This document shows, one piece after another, positions 1 through 8,621 of a stretch of DNA of 64,000 bases; the first letter of the stretch is position 1, and every line of letters begins with the position of its first letter. Under the pieces are notes generated by a model. It worked only from the letters and a program-made list of their open reading frames with translations. It was not told the origin of the DNA and ran no database searches. This stretch comes from Bacteriovoracaceae bacterium (GTDB lineage: Bacteria; Bdellovibrionota; Bacteriovoracia; Bacteriovoracales; Bacteriovoracaceae), in NCBI GenBank assembly GCA_025210745.1, contig JAOARC010000032.1:26278-90277 (forward strand), given 5' to 3'. The translations under genes were made by a program, and so were the position numbers.

Positions 1-371
1 CAGATATTCAAGTTAGATTTAATCTTATAAAAAAGTTTAAAAATACAATTGGTGAATATATTATTTTAAATGGAAATATAGATGTAGAATATGTAACAAA
101 ATGCGTAAAAACTCTACAAGATATGCGTGAAACAATTAAGGAAGAGTTTAAACTTTGCTTTGTAGACTTTGCACTAGAGTCTTCAGACGAATTTAGTGAA
201 CAAACAGAAATCTTTATTGAAAATGAAATGCATGAACTATACTTTTACAGCGAACGTAAAATGAGCCTAAAAGAAGTTATCAATGAACTCATTTATCTAA
301 ATGTAGATCAATATCCTTGCCTAGATAAAGAAACAGAATATGATGACGCAGGGATTAATTTAAAGCAGTAA
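1..371 (+). CDS. yceD: YceD/DUF177 family protein, 5' truncated
   Basis: An open frame enters from the left edge (first full codon at 3) and ends at 371, so the N-terminus lies outside the window. The visible part carries the family's basic-then-acidic pattern: a segment reading LNGNIDVEYVTKCVKTLQD resembles the conserved G-x-[IV]-x-x-x-C-x-R-C-L core, with only one of the two usual cysteines, followed by an acidic region and the C-terminal D-x-R-x-x-x-L-like tail. Members of DUF177 precede rpmF in most bacteria and are linked to 23S rRNA accumulation. The next gene here is rpmF, which supports the call. The ATG at 123 is internal and should not be taken as the start. Confidence 0.75.
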   Translation, partial: DIQVRFNLIKKFKNTIGEYIILNGNIDVEYVTKCVKTLQDMRETIKEEFKLCFVDFALESSDEFSEQTEIFIENEMHELYFYSERKMSLKEVINELIYLNVDQYPCLDKETEYDDAGINLKQ

Positions 372-471
372 AATTTTTCAAATTAAATGTTGCACAACTG
401 ATCAATCTATAATACATATACTGGTCTAAATTTATTTAATATTAGAATAAAAATAATAAGCGGAGAATATT

Positions 472-687
472 ATGGCAGTTCCTAAGAAGAAAACATCTGT
501 ATCTAGAAAAGGATTAAGAAGAGCTGGTCAACACCACAAAGAGTATAGAAAACATCCAATGACATGCCCAAGCTGTGGTGATTTAACAATGCCAAATACT
601 GTTTGTTCTAGCTGTGGAACTTACAGAGGTAAGAAAATTTTTGAAGTAAAAGTTAAAGAGACAGAGCAAGAAGAAGCAGACGCTTAA
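472..687 (+). CDS. rpmF: 50S ribosomal protein L32
   Basis: The 71-residue protein begins MAVPKKKTSVSRKGLRR, the signature N-terminus of bL32, and carries a zinc-ribbon pair CPSC/CSSC at about residues 32-49. It is a component of the large ribosomal subunit. The acidic tail (ETEQEEADA) is a little longer than in short family members. A purine-rich GGAG lies just ahead of the ATG. It follows yceD, as in most bacteria, and is closed by a strong terminator at 735-770 that separates it from the fatty-acid genes. plsX, often found between rpmF and fabH, is absent here. Confidence 0.97.
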   Translation: MAVPKKKTSVSRKGLRRAGQHHKEYRKHPMTCPSCGDLTMPNTVCSSCGTYRGKKIFEVKVKETEQEEADA

Positions 688-734
688 TTTTTTCTTTAAT
701 TACTACTATTTTAACATTTATCTAGTACAATAGA

Positions 735-770
735 CCTTCAATTAAACTATGTTTAATTGAAGGTTTTTTT
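735..770 (+). terminator. Rho-independent terminator after rpmF
   Basis: A perfect 13-bp inverted repeat (735-747 and 751-763) with a 3-base loop TAT is followed by seven T residues (764-770). It lies between the rpmF stop and the fabH ribosome binding site (GAGG at 774-777). It should end the yceD-rpmF transcript or act as an attenuator into the fab operon. Confidence 0.9.
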
Positions 771-783
771 ATTGAGGTAAAAT

Positions 784-1785
784 ATGGAATTTTTTAATAC
801 AAAGATATCTGGCTCAGGAAAGTTTAATCCTGAAAAAATAATGACAAATGAGGATCTTACCAAAATGGTAGATACCTCTGATGAGTGGATCGTTCAAAGA
901 ACAGGAATTAAAGAACGAAGAATAGCAGACCTGGACAAAGGTGAATACCCAAGTGGTATGGCTTACTATGCTGCTAAAGATGCAATTGAAAAAGCAGGTC
1001 TAGAGCCTAATGATATTGATATGATCTTATTTTCAATAACTCTTCCAGACATGCTATTTCCAAGCACGGCATCCCAGCTACAAGATAAGCTTGGTATCAC
1101 AACTCATTGTGCTTGCCTTGATATAAATGCAGCCTGTACAGGTTGGGTATATGGGCTAACTTTAGGAAACTCTCTTATTCAAACAGGTGCCTATAAAAAT
1201 GTTCTGGTTGTTGGAACAGAGATGACTTCTGCTTTTAATAACTGGGAAGATAGAAACTCTTGTATTTTATTTGGAGATGGCTCTGGCGCCGTTGTATTAT
1301 CAAGAGCTGAAGCTACAGAAGAATGTGCAATTGTTGATAGCGTTCTAAGTTGTGATTCATCTAAAGCAGATACTCTTATTCTTTACAAAGGTGGAAGTAA
1401 AGCTCCTATCACTCATGAGGTTTTAAATAATAAAGAACAATATGTAACAATGGATGGACAAGTTGTTTTTAAAAATGCCGTAAAAACGATGGCAAAACAT
1501 TGTGCGACACTACTAAAAAGAAATAACTTAACAACTAATGATATTGACTGGTTTATTCCTCATCAAGCAAACTTAAGAATTATTGAAACAACAGCAAAAC
1601 TTTTAAACTACCCTATGGAAAAAGTTATTTGTAATGTTGAAAAATATGCAAACACGTCATCAGCTTCCATTCCTATTGCTCTCACAGAAGCAATTAACGA
1701 TGGAAGAATCAAAAGAGGACAAACTCTTTTATTTGCCGCTTTTGGAGCTGGGCTTACAAGCGGTGCTGTTCTTATAAAATTTTAG
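784..1785 (+). CDS. fabH: 3-oxoacyl-[ACP] synthase III (KAS III)
   Basis: This enzyme condenses acetyl-CoA with malonyl-ACP to start type II fatty acid synthesis. At 333 residues it has normal length. The catalytic triad is visible: Cys118 in AACTG, His260 in PHQAN and Asn290 in NTSSAS. The C-terminus carries the FGAGLTSGAV element. GAGG at 774-777 fits the ATG at 784. It heads a fab operon; the gap to fabD is 8 bases. Confidence 0.97.
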   Translation: MEFFNTKISGSGKFNPEKIMTNEDLTKMVDTSDEWIVQRTGIKERRIADLDKGEYPSGMAYYAAKDAIEKAGLEPNDIDMILFSITLPDMLFPSTASQLQDKLGITTHCACLDINAACTGWVYGLTLGNSLIQTGAYKNVLVVGTEMTSAFNNWEDRNSCILFGDGSGAVVLSRAEATEECAIVDSVLSCDSSKADTLILYKGGSKAPITHEVLNNKEQYVTMDGQVVFKNAVKTMAKHCATLLKRNNLTTNDIDWFIPHQANLRIIETTAKLLNYPMEKVICNVEKYANTSSASIPIALTEAINDGRIKRGQTLLFAAFGAGLTSGAVLIKF

Positions 1786-1793
1786 GAGATAGT

Positions 1794-2744
1794 ATGGGTG
1801 TAACTCTGATCTTTCCTGGGCAAGGTGCTCAGTATGTTGGAATGGGTAAAAACTTAAATGATACTTCATTATTTGATAGTGCTAGTAGTGCTATTGATTT
1901 TGATCTAAAAAATTTATGTTTTGAAGGTCCAATTGAAACCTTAACTCTAACAAAATATACACAACCAGCGATTGTTACTCATTCAGTTAGCTTATTTAAA
2001 GAAGTAAAATCTATTTTAGATAAAAGAGATATCTCTATTGATCAAGTTTTAGGTCATTCTGTTGGTGAGTATAGTGCTCTTGTTGCAGCTGGAGCATTGA
2101 GCTTTGAAGATGCTATTAAAGCTGTTCACAATCGTGGGATATTCATGCAAGAAGCAACCCCAGAAGGTGCTGGAAAAATGTATGCGATTGTTAGAGTACC
2201 TAAAGAAGAAATCTTAAAAGCTTGCGCGGCTTCTAGTAATGAATCTGGAAAAGTTATGCCAGCAAACTTTAATGAGCCAATGCAAACTGTTATTTCAGGG
2301 GATGCTGATGCCTGTGATAGAGCTGTAAAATGGTTAGAAGAAAACTTTGAAAAAAGACATATGGCCATACCTTTAAAAGTGTCAGCTCCTTTTCATAGTT
2401 CTTTAATGATGCCAGCACAAAATAAAATGGAAGAATTTTTAAACACAGTTTCAATTAATGAAAATGAAATTAGTTATATTTCAAATATTGATGCTAAATT
2501 AAATTCGAAAGGAACCTCTTCAAATACCATTAAAGATAATTTAGTAAAACAAATTTCTGGAAGCGTTCAGTGGACTGACAGTATTAGTTCTCTAGATGAA
2601 AATACTATTTTTATTGAAGTTGGACCTGGAAAAGTACTAACTGGATTAAATAAGAAAATTAATAAAGCTTATAAAACTTTTACCATTGATTCAGAAGATG
2701 GATTAACAAAGCTTGAGGATTTTTTAAATGAATGCAACTTATAA
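1794..2744 (+). CDS. fabD: Malonyl-CoA:ACP transacylase
   Basis: The protein transfers malonyl groups from CoA to ACP. It opens with the family motif FPGQGAQYVGMG. The nucleophile Ser89 sits in GHSVGE and the catalytic histidine in SAPFHSSLM. Length (316 residues) is usual for FabD. GGAG stands 6 bases before the ATG. Its last 17 bases overlap the start of fabG, so the two are probably translationally coupled. Confidence 0.96.
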   Translation: MGVTLIFPGQGAQYVGMGKNLNDTSLFDSASSAIDFDLKNLCFEGPIETLTLTKYTQPAIVTHSVSLFKEVKSILDKRDISIDQVLGHSVGEYSALVAAGALSFEDAIKAVHNRGIFMQEATPEGAGKMYAIVRVPKEEILKACAASSNESGKVMPANFNEPMQTVISGDADACDRAVKWLEENFEKRHMAIPLKVSAPFHSSLMMPAQNKMEEFLNTVSINENEISYISNIDAKLNSKGTSSNTIKDNLVKQISGSVQWTDSISSLDENTIFIEVGPGKVLTGLNKKINKAYKTFTIDSEDGLTKLEDFLNECNL

Positions 2745-3486
2745 TGACTTAAAAGAAAAAGTAATTCTCATTACTGGAGCTTCAAGAGGTATTGGAAAAC
2801 AAATAGCTAAGTCTTTAGCTTCTCAGGGTGCTCATATTGTTTTTAACTATAGATCAAATGAAGCAGCGGCTTTGGAGCTTAAAGAAGAACTTTTAAAAGA
2901 TGGTGCTTCTCATGTGTCAGCTTTATCTTTTGATGTAACAGACTATGAAAAAATGAAAAGTGAAATTGATGCTTTTTCAAAAGAACACACTATTAGCGGA
3001 CTAATTAATAATGCTGGTATTTCAAAAGATCAACTTGCTATGAAAGTTAAACCTTCTGATATTGATGATATTTTAAATGTTAATCTTAAAGGAGCTATGA
3101 ATCTTACTAATATTTTATCTCGAAGCTTTTTAAGAGCCAAAGATGTTTCAATAATCAATATAAGTTCAGTAGTAGGACTTATGGGAAACCTATCTCAAAC
3201 AACATATGCTGCTTCTAAAGCTGGTATGATTGGATATAGTAAATCTTTAGCTAAAGAACTAGCATCTCGTAAGGTAAGGGTTAATGTTATTTGCCCTGGA
3301 TTTATTCAAACCCAAATGACTGATGAACTATCAGATAAGGTAAAAGAAGAATATCAGAAGCTTATCCCCCTAGGAGACTTTGGTGCCACTGAAGATGTAG
3401 CAAATCTATGCTCTTTCCTAATGAGCGGCGCATCAAAATATATCACAGGAGAGGTGATTAAAGTTGACGGTGGTTTATACATTTAA
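2728..3486 (+). CDS. fabG: 3-oxoacyl-[ACP] reductase
   Basis: This is a short-chain dehydrogenase that performs the first reduction of each fatty acid elongation cycle with NADPH. The nucleotide-binding motif GASRGIG lies near residue 18. The catalytic Ser is in NISSVVG, and Tyr160 and Lys164 form the YxxxK motif. The C-terminus has the GxxIKVDGG element typical of FabG. The gene starts inside fabD and is followed by acpP after a 70-base gap, so acpP may also be driven separately. Confidence 0.95.
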   Translation: MNATYNDLKEKVILITGASRGIGKQIAKSLASQGAHIVFNYRSNEAAALELKEELLKDGASHVSALSFDVTDYEKMKSEIDAFSKEHTISGLINNAGISKDQLAMKVKPSDIDDILNVNLKGAMNLTNILSRSFLRAKDVSIINISSVVGLMGNLSQTTYAASKAGMIGYSKSLAKELASRKVRVNVICPGFIQTQMTDELSDKVKEEYQKLIPLGDFGATEDVANLCSFLMSGASKYITGEVIKVDGGLYI

Positions 3487-3556
3487 TATCTTATACGAAA
3501 GATAATTTAATAATTATAAAGACATAGATACACTAGTATCAGTTTGGAGGAACATA

Positions 3557-3790
3557 ATGGAAACTCAAGAAAAAGTAATTAAAATTGTTAGTGAAGCGAC
3601 AAAAGTTGAAGCGGCAAATATTAAAGCTGATACAAATTTTGTAGATGATTTAAACTTAGATTCTTTAGACATGGTTGAAATGATGATGAAGATGGAAGAA
3701 GAATTTGGCATTGAAATCCCAGAAGATAAAACAGAAGATCTAAAAACGATCAGTGATGTTACAAACTTTCTAAAAACAAATCTTAACTAA
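3557..3790 (+). CDS. acpP: Acyl carrier protein
   Basis: The 77-residue acidic protein has the phosphopantetheine attachment site Ser36 in DSLD, followed by the MVEMMMKMEEEFGIEIP helix region of ACPs. It carries growing acyl chains between the fab enzymes. A strong GGAGG stands 6-7 bases before the ATG. A terminator-like hairpin lies just downstream (3799-3822). ACP is needed in excess over the enzymes, and a hairpin between acpP and fabF would help achieve this (inference). Confidence 0.97.
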   Translation: METQEKVIKIVSEATKVEAANIKADTNFVDDLNLDSLDMVEMMMKMEEEFGIEIPEDKTEDLKTISDVTNFLKTNLN

Positions 3791-3798
3791 TAACAAGG

Positions 3799-3822
3799 CC
3801 TCCCTACTTGGGAGGTTTTTTT
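3799..3822 (+). terminator. Terminator or attenuator between acpP and fabF
   Basis: CCTCCC (3799-3804), a 5-base loop and GGGAGG (3810-3815) are followed by seven T residues. It sits between the acpP stop and the fabF start at 3841. The fabF frame stays open through this hairpin, so an automatic TTG start at 3808 would fall inside it. Confidence 0.85.
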
Positions 3823-3840
3823 GTTTTAGAGACTAAATTT

Positions 3841-5088
3841 ATGAATATAAGAAAAGTAGCAATAACTGGTATTGGTTCTATATGTGGTCTTGGTCACAAT
3901 ACTGATGAGATTTGGAATAACTCATTAAAGGCACAGTCGGGAATAAAACTAATTCAAGCTGATAATGCTGATCAATTTCCAGTAAAGTTTGCTGGACTAA
4001 TTGATAATTTTGAAATTAGTGAAGGTTTATTAACAGCAAAAGAACAATCTAGATATGATAGATTTATTCATCTTGCACTCCACTCTACAGATGAAGCGAT
4101 TAAACAATCTGGCTTATTAGAAGCTGGTTATGATCCTTATAGAATTGGATCGATTTTAGGAACGGGACTTGGTGGTTTTCCTTTTATAGAAAATACTCAT
4201 AAAACCTTTTTAGAAAAAGGTCCAAGAAGAGTGTCTCCTTTTTTTGTCCCTTCATTTATTCCTAATATGGCCACGGGAAAAATCTCGATGCTTTATAACT
4301 TTAAAGGAATTAATCATGCTGTAAGTAGTGCTTGTGCTTCAAGTGCTCACGCTATTGCGGCAGCGGCAACAGAAATTATGCTAGGTCGATGTGATGCTAT
4401 TGTAACAGGAGGAGCTGAAGCCGTCGTAAGTCCTCTTACGATTACTGGCTTTAATGCCATGAAAGCTCTTAGCAAAGATGAAGATAACTATGCAAGTGCA
4501 TCTAGACCTTTTGACAAAACAAGATCTGGTTTTGTTATGGGAGAAGGTGCTGGAATCTTAATTTTAGAAGATTTAGAAAAAGCAAAAGCTCGTGGAGCTA
4601 AAATTTTAGCACAAGTTGTTGGCTTTGGAGCTACTGCCGATGCTTATCATATTACTTCTCCTCATCCAGAAGGACAAGGTACAATTCCATGTATGAAACA
4701 AGCATTAGATAATGCTGGAATTACTCCTGATAAGATTGATTATATAAATGCTCATGGAACATCTACACCCTTAGGTGACATCGCTGAAACAAAAGCAATT
4801 AAAGCTGTATTTGGAGAACATGCAAATAAATTAAATGTTAGTTCTACAAAATCTATGACAGGACATTTACTTGGAGCTGCAGCGGGAATAGAGTCTGTAT
4901 TTTGTGTAAAAGCAATTATGGAGCAAACTGTCCCTCCTACAGCTCATTTAAATGAACAAGATGAGCTGTGTGATTTAAATTATACTGCTAATGAGCCACA
5001 AAAAAGAAATATTGAATATACATTAAATAACTCATTTGGATTTGGTGGAACAAATTCAACTTTAATTTTTAAAAGGTATAATGATTAA
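3841..5088 (+). CDS. fabF: 3-oxoacyl-[ACP] synthase II (KAS II)
   Basis: This is the elongating condensing enzyme of fatty acid synthesis. Counting from the ATG at 3841 (415 residues, normal for FabF), the Cys-His-His triad is Cys165 in [10 protein letters not shown], His305 in NAHGTST and His342 in [10 protein letters not shown]. The FGFGGTN C-terminal motif is present. The frame can be extended upstream to a TTG at 3808, but that codon lies in the loop of the acpP terminator, so ATG 3841 is preferred. The stop overlaps the glyA start (TAATG). Confidence 0.95.
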   Translation: MNIRKVAITGIGSICGLGHNTDEIWNNSLKAQSGIKLIQADNADQFPVKFAGLIDNFEISEGLLTAKEQSRYDRFIHLALHSTDEAIKQSGLLEAGYDPYRIGSILGTGLGGFPFIENTHKTFLEKGPRRVSPFFVPSFIPNMATGKISMLYNFKGINHAVSSACASSAHAIAAAATEIMLGRCDAIVTGGAEAVVSPLTITGFNAMKALSKDEDNYASASRPFDKTRSGFVMGEGAGILILEDLEKAKARGAKILAQVVGFGATADAYHITSPHPEGQGTIPCMKQALDNAGITPDKIDYINAHGTSTPLGDIAETKAIKAVFGEHANKLNVSSTKSMTGHLLGAAAGIESVFCVKAIMEQTVPPTAHLNEQDELCDLNYTANEPQKRNIEYTLNNSFGFGGTNSTLIFKRYND

Positions 5089-6323
5089 TGGAAAACCTTA
5101 AAAACACAGACCCACAAATTTTTGAAATCATTGGTGATGAACTTAAAAGACAAGAAGATGGATTAGAACTAATCGCTTCGGAAAACTATTGTTCAAAAGC
5201 TGTAATGCAAGCTTGTGGGAGTGTTCTTACAAATAAATATGCTGAAGGATATCCTGGAAAAAGATATTACGGTGGATGTGTTTACGTTGATAAATCAGAA
5301 GACCTTGCCATTGAAAGGTTAAAAGAAATCTTTGGAGCAAAATACGCTAACGTTCAACCTCATAGTGGATCTGGTGCTAATATGGCAGTATATTTTGCTT
5401 GTCTTACTCCAGGAGACACAGTTTTAGGAATGAGCCTTGATGATGGTGGCCACTTAACTCATGGATCTAAAGTAAATTTTTCAGGAAAGCTATTTAACTT
5501 TGAAAGTTATGGATTAGATAAGGAAAGCGAAACATTAAACTATGAGCAAATACGAGCAAAAGCAATTAAAGTAAAGCCAAAGCTTATCGTGGCTGGAGCA
5601 AGTGCTTATTCAAGAACAATTGATTTTAGTGAGTTTAGAAAAATTGCAGATGAAGTTGGCGCTCTTTTATTAGTTGATATGGCCCATATTGCTGGGCTCG
5701 TAGCTGCTGGTCTTCACCCTAACCCAATTGAATATGCTGATTTTGTAACAAGTACGACTCATAAAACTCTAAGAGGACCTAGGGGTGGAATTATATTATC
5801 CAATAAAGAAGATTGGTTTAAAAAACTTAATTCAAATATCTTTCCAGGAATTCAAGGTGGACCACTAGAGCATATTATTGCCGCTAAAGCTGTTGCATTT
5901 AAAGAAGCTTTATCTAGTGACTTTAAAACATATCAAGAACAAGTTGTTAAAAATGCTAATGTGCTTGCACAAGGACTAATCTCAAATGGGATTGAATTAG
6001 TATCTAATGGAACAGATAATCATCTTATTTTGGTAAAAACGGACTCTGTAAATTTATCCGGAAAAGATGCGGAAAGTATTCTTGAAAGCGTTCATATTAC
6101 ATGTAATAAAAATATGATCCCAAATGATACAAGATCTCCATTTGTTACTAGTGGTATTAGAATTGGAACTCCAGCTATTACTACAAGAGGTCTAAAAGAA
6201 GATCATATGAAGCTTATTGCTAATTGGATTTTTAAAGCTTTAAAGAACCATGAAGATGAAACAATTTTAAATACGATTAGAGATGAAGTATTATCTCTAT
6301 GTAATGAATACCCTGTATATTAA
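5088..6323 (+). CDS. glyA: Serine hydroxymethyltransferase
   Basis: A PLP enzyme interconverting serine and glycine while loading tetrahydrofolate with a one-carbon unit. The 411-residue length is usual. The PLP lysine is Lys226 in [12 protein letters not shown]. Other family marks are LIASENY near the N-terminus, [14 protein letters not shown] and the [11 protein letters not shown] segment. The start overlaps the fabF stop, so it is probably co-transcribed with the fab genes. Confidence 0.97.
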   Translation: MENLKNTDPQIFEIIGDELKRQEDGLELIASENYCSKAVMQACGSVLTNKYAEGYPGKRYYGGCVYVDKSEDLAIERLKEIFGAKYANVQPHSGSGANMAVYFACLTPGDTVLGMSLDDGGHLTHGSKVNFSGKLFNFESYGLDKESETLNYEQIRAKAIKVKPKLIVAGASAYSRTIDFSEFRKIADEVGALLLVDMAHIAGLVAAGLHPNPIEYADFVTSTTHKTLRGPRGGIILSNKEDWFKKLNSNIFPGIQGGPLEHIIAAKAVAFKEALSSDFKTYQEQVVKNANVLAQGLISNGIELVSNGTDNHLILVKTDSVNLSGKDAESILESVHITCNKNMIPNDTRSPFVTSGIRIGTPAITTRGLKEDHMKLIANWIFKALKNHEDETILNTIRDEVLSLCNEYPVY

Positions 6324-6332
6324 GGAAGAAAA

Positions 6333-6545
6333 ATGAAAAAACTATTTATTTTATCAAGTTTAGTTTTATTTATCGCTTGTAATGAAACAAAGAATGAAGC
6401 ACAAGATGGTTTTGTAGAAGAAAATGATATGTGTATTTGTACTAAAGAATATAATCCTGTTTGTGGATCAAATGGAGTTACTTATGGAAACTCTTGTGAA
6501 GCAAAATGTGCAAAGGTTACTTTTACTCAAGGTGAATGTAAGTAA
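6333..6545 (+). CDS. Kazal-type protease inhibitor lipoprotein
   Basis: The 70-residue product starts with a lipoprotein signal peptide whose lipobox LFIAC puts the lipidated cysteine at residue 16. The rest is almost entirely one Kazal domain: six cysteines, with the core [19 protein letters not shown]. Kazal domains block serine proteases by a substrate-like loop before the third cysteine. An anchored inhibitor could protect the cell from its own or a host/prey protease (inference). GGAAG stands before the ATG, 9 bases after the glyA stop. Final location in the inner or outer membrane is not determined. Confidence 0.85.
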   Translation: MKKLFILSSLVLFIACNETKNEAQDGFVEENDMCICTKEYNPVCGSNGVTYGNSCEAKCAKVTFTQGECK

Positions 6546-6642
6546 TACTCCCTGACACATCACAGAAAAATACTTCTATATAAAGCTTACCTACTATATA
6601 TCTTTAGTTGCCATAAGGATAAATTAAGGCTAATTTGGCCCT

Positions 6643-7116
6643 ATGAAATGCCCATTTTGCAATAATAATGACACTAAAGTAGTAGATTCCAGACTTTTAA
6701 AGAATGGTATGTCTATTAGACGTAGAAGAAGATGTGAAAATAAAGAATGTGATAGAAGATTTACAACTTATGAGCACATTGAAATACAAATGCCTGTTGT
6801 TGTAAAAGTTGATGGTAGAAGAGAAACTTTTAATAGAGATAAGATCTTTAATGGTATCCAAAAAGCTTGTCAAAAAAGACCTATTTCTACGGAACAACTA
6901 GAAAGAGTTCTAGAAAATATTGAAAAAAATATTTTAGAAGAGTCAACAAAAGAAGTAAATTCTGTATTAATAGGCAATCTTGTAATGATGTACTTAAGAA
7001 ATCTTGATCCCGTTGCATATATTAGATTTGCTTCCGTATATAGAAAGTTTCAAGATGTTGAAGAATTTGTTAATGATATTAAAGGTGATGAGGAAAACTT
7101 CAATACGTTAAGGTGA
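6643..7116 (+). CDS. nrdR: Transcriptional repressor NrdR
   Basis: The protein represses ribonucleotide reductase genes in response to ATP/dATP. The N-terminal zinc ribbon (cysteines 3, 6, 31 and 36 region: CPFC, then CENKECDRRF) is followed by the FTTYEH motif and an ATP-cone of about residues 49-139. Length of 157 is normal. There is no clear Shine-Dalgarno sequence; a TTGCCA (6608-6613) and TAATTT (6631-6636) spaced 17 bases would place a transcript start almost at the ATG, so a leaderless message is possible but unproven. nusB follows after 5 bases. Confidence 0.96.
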   Translation: MKCPFCNNNDTKVVDSRLLKNGMSIRRRRRCENKECDRRFTTYEHIEIQMPVVVKVDGRRETFNRDKIFNGIQKACQKRPISTEQLERVLENIEKNILEESTKEVNSVLIGNLVMMYLRNLDPVAYIRFASVYRKFQDVEEFVNDIKGDEENFNTLR

Positions 7117-7121
7117 TATAA

Positions 7122-7574
7122 GTGAATAAAAAAAGAGCTGCTAGAGAATTTTGTTTCCAATATTTTTTTCATCTTCAACTTCCTATCTTTAGAGAATTAA
7201 AAGATGAACTTGCTAAAGATGCAAGTGATAAAGTTATAATGGATTCTATTGAAGAATTTAAAGTTTCTACTAATACCCTTTTAGAAGGTGATTTATCAAA
7301 CTTTGTCGTAAATCAAATCAAGCAAACTCTAATGAATTATGCTTCTTTAGAGGAAACAATAAAAGAATATTTAAAAAATTGGAAACTAGATAGACTTTCA
7401 AGAGTTGATAGCACAGTACTCTTACTAGCTGTAAGTGAACTAAAATACAATAATAATGAGACATCAAAAAGTGTCGTGATTAATGAAGCTATTGAGATTG
7501 CTAAAAAGTTTGGAACTGCTTCATCTGGATCATTTATTAATGGTGTATTAGATAAAATCGCCAATGCTAACTGA
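7122..7574 (+). CDS. nusB: Transcription antitermination factor NusB
   Basis: NusB joins NusE (S10) on boxA RNA in rRNA antitermination. The 150-residue protein has the RxAR start (KKRAAREFCFQYFF) and the C-terminal block VVINEAIEIAKKFGT...FINGVLDKIA typical of the all-helical NusB fold. Translation starts at a GTG, preceded by AAGG at 7110-7113. The region between these blocks, residues 20-70, is poorly conserved. It sits directly after nrdR, a common arrangement. Confidence 0.93.
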   Translation: MNKKRAAREFCFQYFFHLQLPIFRELKDELAKDASDKVIMDSIEEFKVSTNTLLEGDLSNFVVNQIKQTLMNYASLEETIKEYLKNWKLDRLSRVDSTVLLLAVSELKYNNNETSKSVVINEAIEIAKKFGTASSGSFINGVLDKIANAN

Positions 7575-7944
7575 CTTTAATTTTTTAGAACAGATAGACT
7601 CTAGTATTGATGGTATCATTCATATAGAGCAAACGTATCTATCTTATAAATCTCATCACTATACTGAAATTAATTATATTTTTGATAGCCTTATTGCAAA
7701 GTCTTTAATGGAAAATACAGAAAATAAAGATATTTGTTTTTTCCAAACAGACTCTTTTGATAAAAAACTTAACTATATTTTTTTAAAAATTAATAGCTTT
7801 AAAGACTTAAGTAAGCTTGATCAAATCTCACAAATCTTAGACACGACAGATAATAAGAGATATTTACTATTGAATTATTGTAAAAACCTTGATGAAATTG
7901 AAGTTAAAAAACATATTAAAAATTACTTTAATATAGGAGATTAA
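7564..7944 (+). CDS. Hypothetical protein
   Basis: I do not recognise this 126-residue protein. It starts inside the end of nusB (11-base overlap), suggesting coupled translation in the same operon. It has no signal peptide or membrane segment, is rich in Asp, Lys and Asn, and looks like a small soluble alpha/beta protein. Codon use matches its neighbours. A yceI-like gene follows after 8 bases. Confidence 0.65.
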   Translation: MLTDFNFLEQIDSSIDGIIHIEQTYLSYKSHHYTEINYIFDSLIAKSLMENTENKDICFFQTDSFDKKLNYIFLKINSFKDLSKLDQISQILDTTDNKRYLLLNYCKNLDEIEVKKHIKNYFNIGD

Positions 7945-7952
7945 GGTTATCT

Positions 7953-8519
7953 ATGAAATATATTTTTATACTTATTATTTTTACACATTTTGCACTAGCT
8001 AAAAACTGTATCTATAAAATTGAAGCACAGGATATTGAAGCTAACTGGACAGCATTTAAAACACCTGCAAAAGTTGGTGTTAGTGGTCGCTTTAAAAGTC
8101 TCGGTTTAAAGAAAGAAATATTTAGTGCAGCATCTATAAAAGAAGCTATTACTGGGGTTAGTTTTAATATCAATACAATGAGTACCTGGACAAGAAATAA
8201 TGCTAGAGATGCCAAAATCATTAAGTTTTTCTTTTCTGGACATAAAGATGGCTTTAAAATAACAGGAAAAATTAATAAAATTAAAAATAACAAGCTCCAT
8301 CTTGATATAAAGATGAATGGAGTATCTAAAACTGTTCCAATGAATATCACTCAAGAAAGCTCAATTTTCAGGGCACGAGGGACAATTGATATTTTTGATT
8401 TTGGCCTTCATTCTTCTTTAGCTAAAATCAATAAAGCATGTCAAAAGCTTCACCAAGGAAAAACCTGGAATGATGTTGACATAGAATTAAAAATTAATTT
8501 TGATAAGACTTGTAAATAA
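7953..8519 (+). CDS. YceI-like secreted protein
   Basis: A signal peptide (residues 1-16, ending ALA) precedes a domain resembling the YceI lipocalin-like fold: the start NWTAFKTPAKVGVSGRF matches the family's W-x-x-F-K-...-V-x-G-x-F pattern, and alternating hydrophobic strands follow. YceI proteins bind isoprenoid or other lipids in the periplasm. Three cysteines are present (early, middle-late and penultimate). The protein is the last in the nrdR-nusB run and ends before a bidirectional terminator. The exact ligand cannot be read from sequence. Confidence 0.7.
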   Translation: MKYIFILIIFTHFALAKNCIYKIEAQDIEANWTAFKTPAKVGVSGRFKSLGLKKEIFSAASIKEAITGVSFNINTMSTWTRNNARDAKIIKFFFSGHKDGFKITGKINKIKNNKLHLDIKMNGVSKTVPMNITQESSIFRARGTIDIFDFGLHSSLAKINKACQKLHQGKTWNDVDIELKINFDKTCK

Positions 8520-8571
8520 GTCTTCCCCACTTATGCGATAGCCAGTAGAATTTGAGTTACAGTTAACATAA

Positions 8572-8598
8572 AAAAAGGCTTCATAAAGAAGCCTTTTT
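8572..8598. terminator. Bidirectional terminator
   Basis: An 11-bp inverted repeat (8572-8582 and 8588-8598) around a 5-base loop has an A-run on the left and a T-run on the right, so it can act for both strands. It sits between the convergent YceI-like gene and the E1 dehydrogenase gene. Confidence 0.85.
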
Positions 8599-8621
8599 CA
8601 AAAAATAAATTTTATAAATTT

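Noticed and set aside
390..413. Promoter before rpmF (TTGCAC and TATAAT)
   Set aside because: The spacer is only 12 bases, too short for a sigma-70 promoter; the TATAAT alone is weak evidence in AT-rich DNA.
3808..3840. TTG start extending fabF by 11 residues
   Set aside because: The codon is in the loop of the acpP terminator and has no ribosome binding site; ATG 3841 gives the normal FabF N-terminus.
8012..8354. Two minus-strand frames within the YceI-like gene
   Set aside because: Both are antisense shadows of a gene with a signal peptide and family similarity, and neither has a ribosome binding site.
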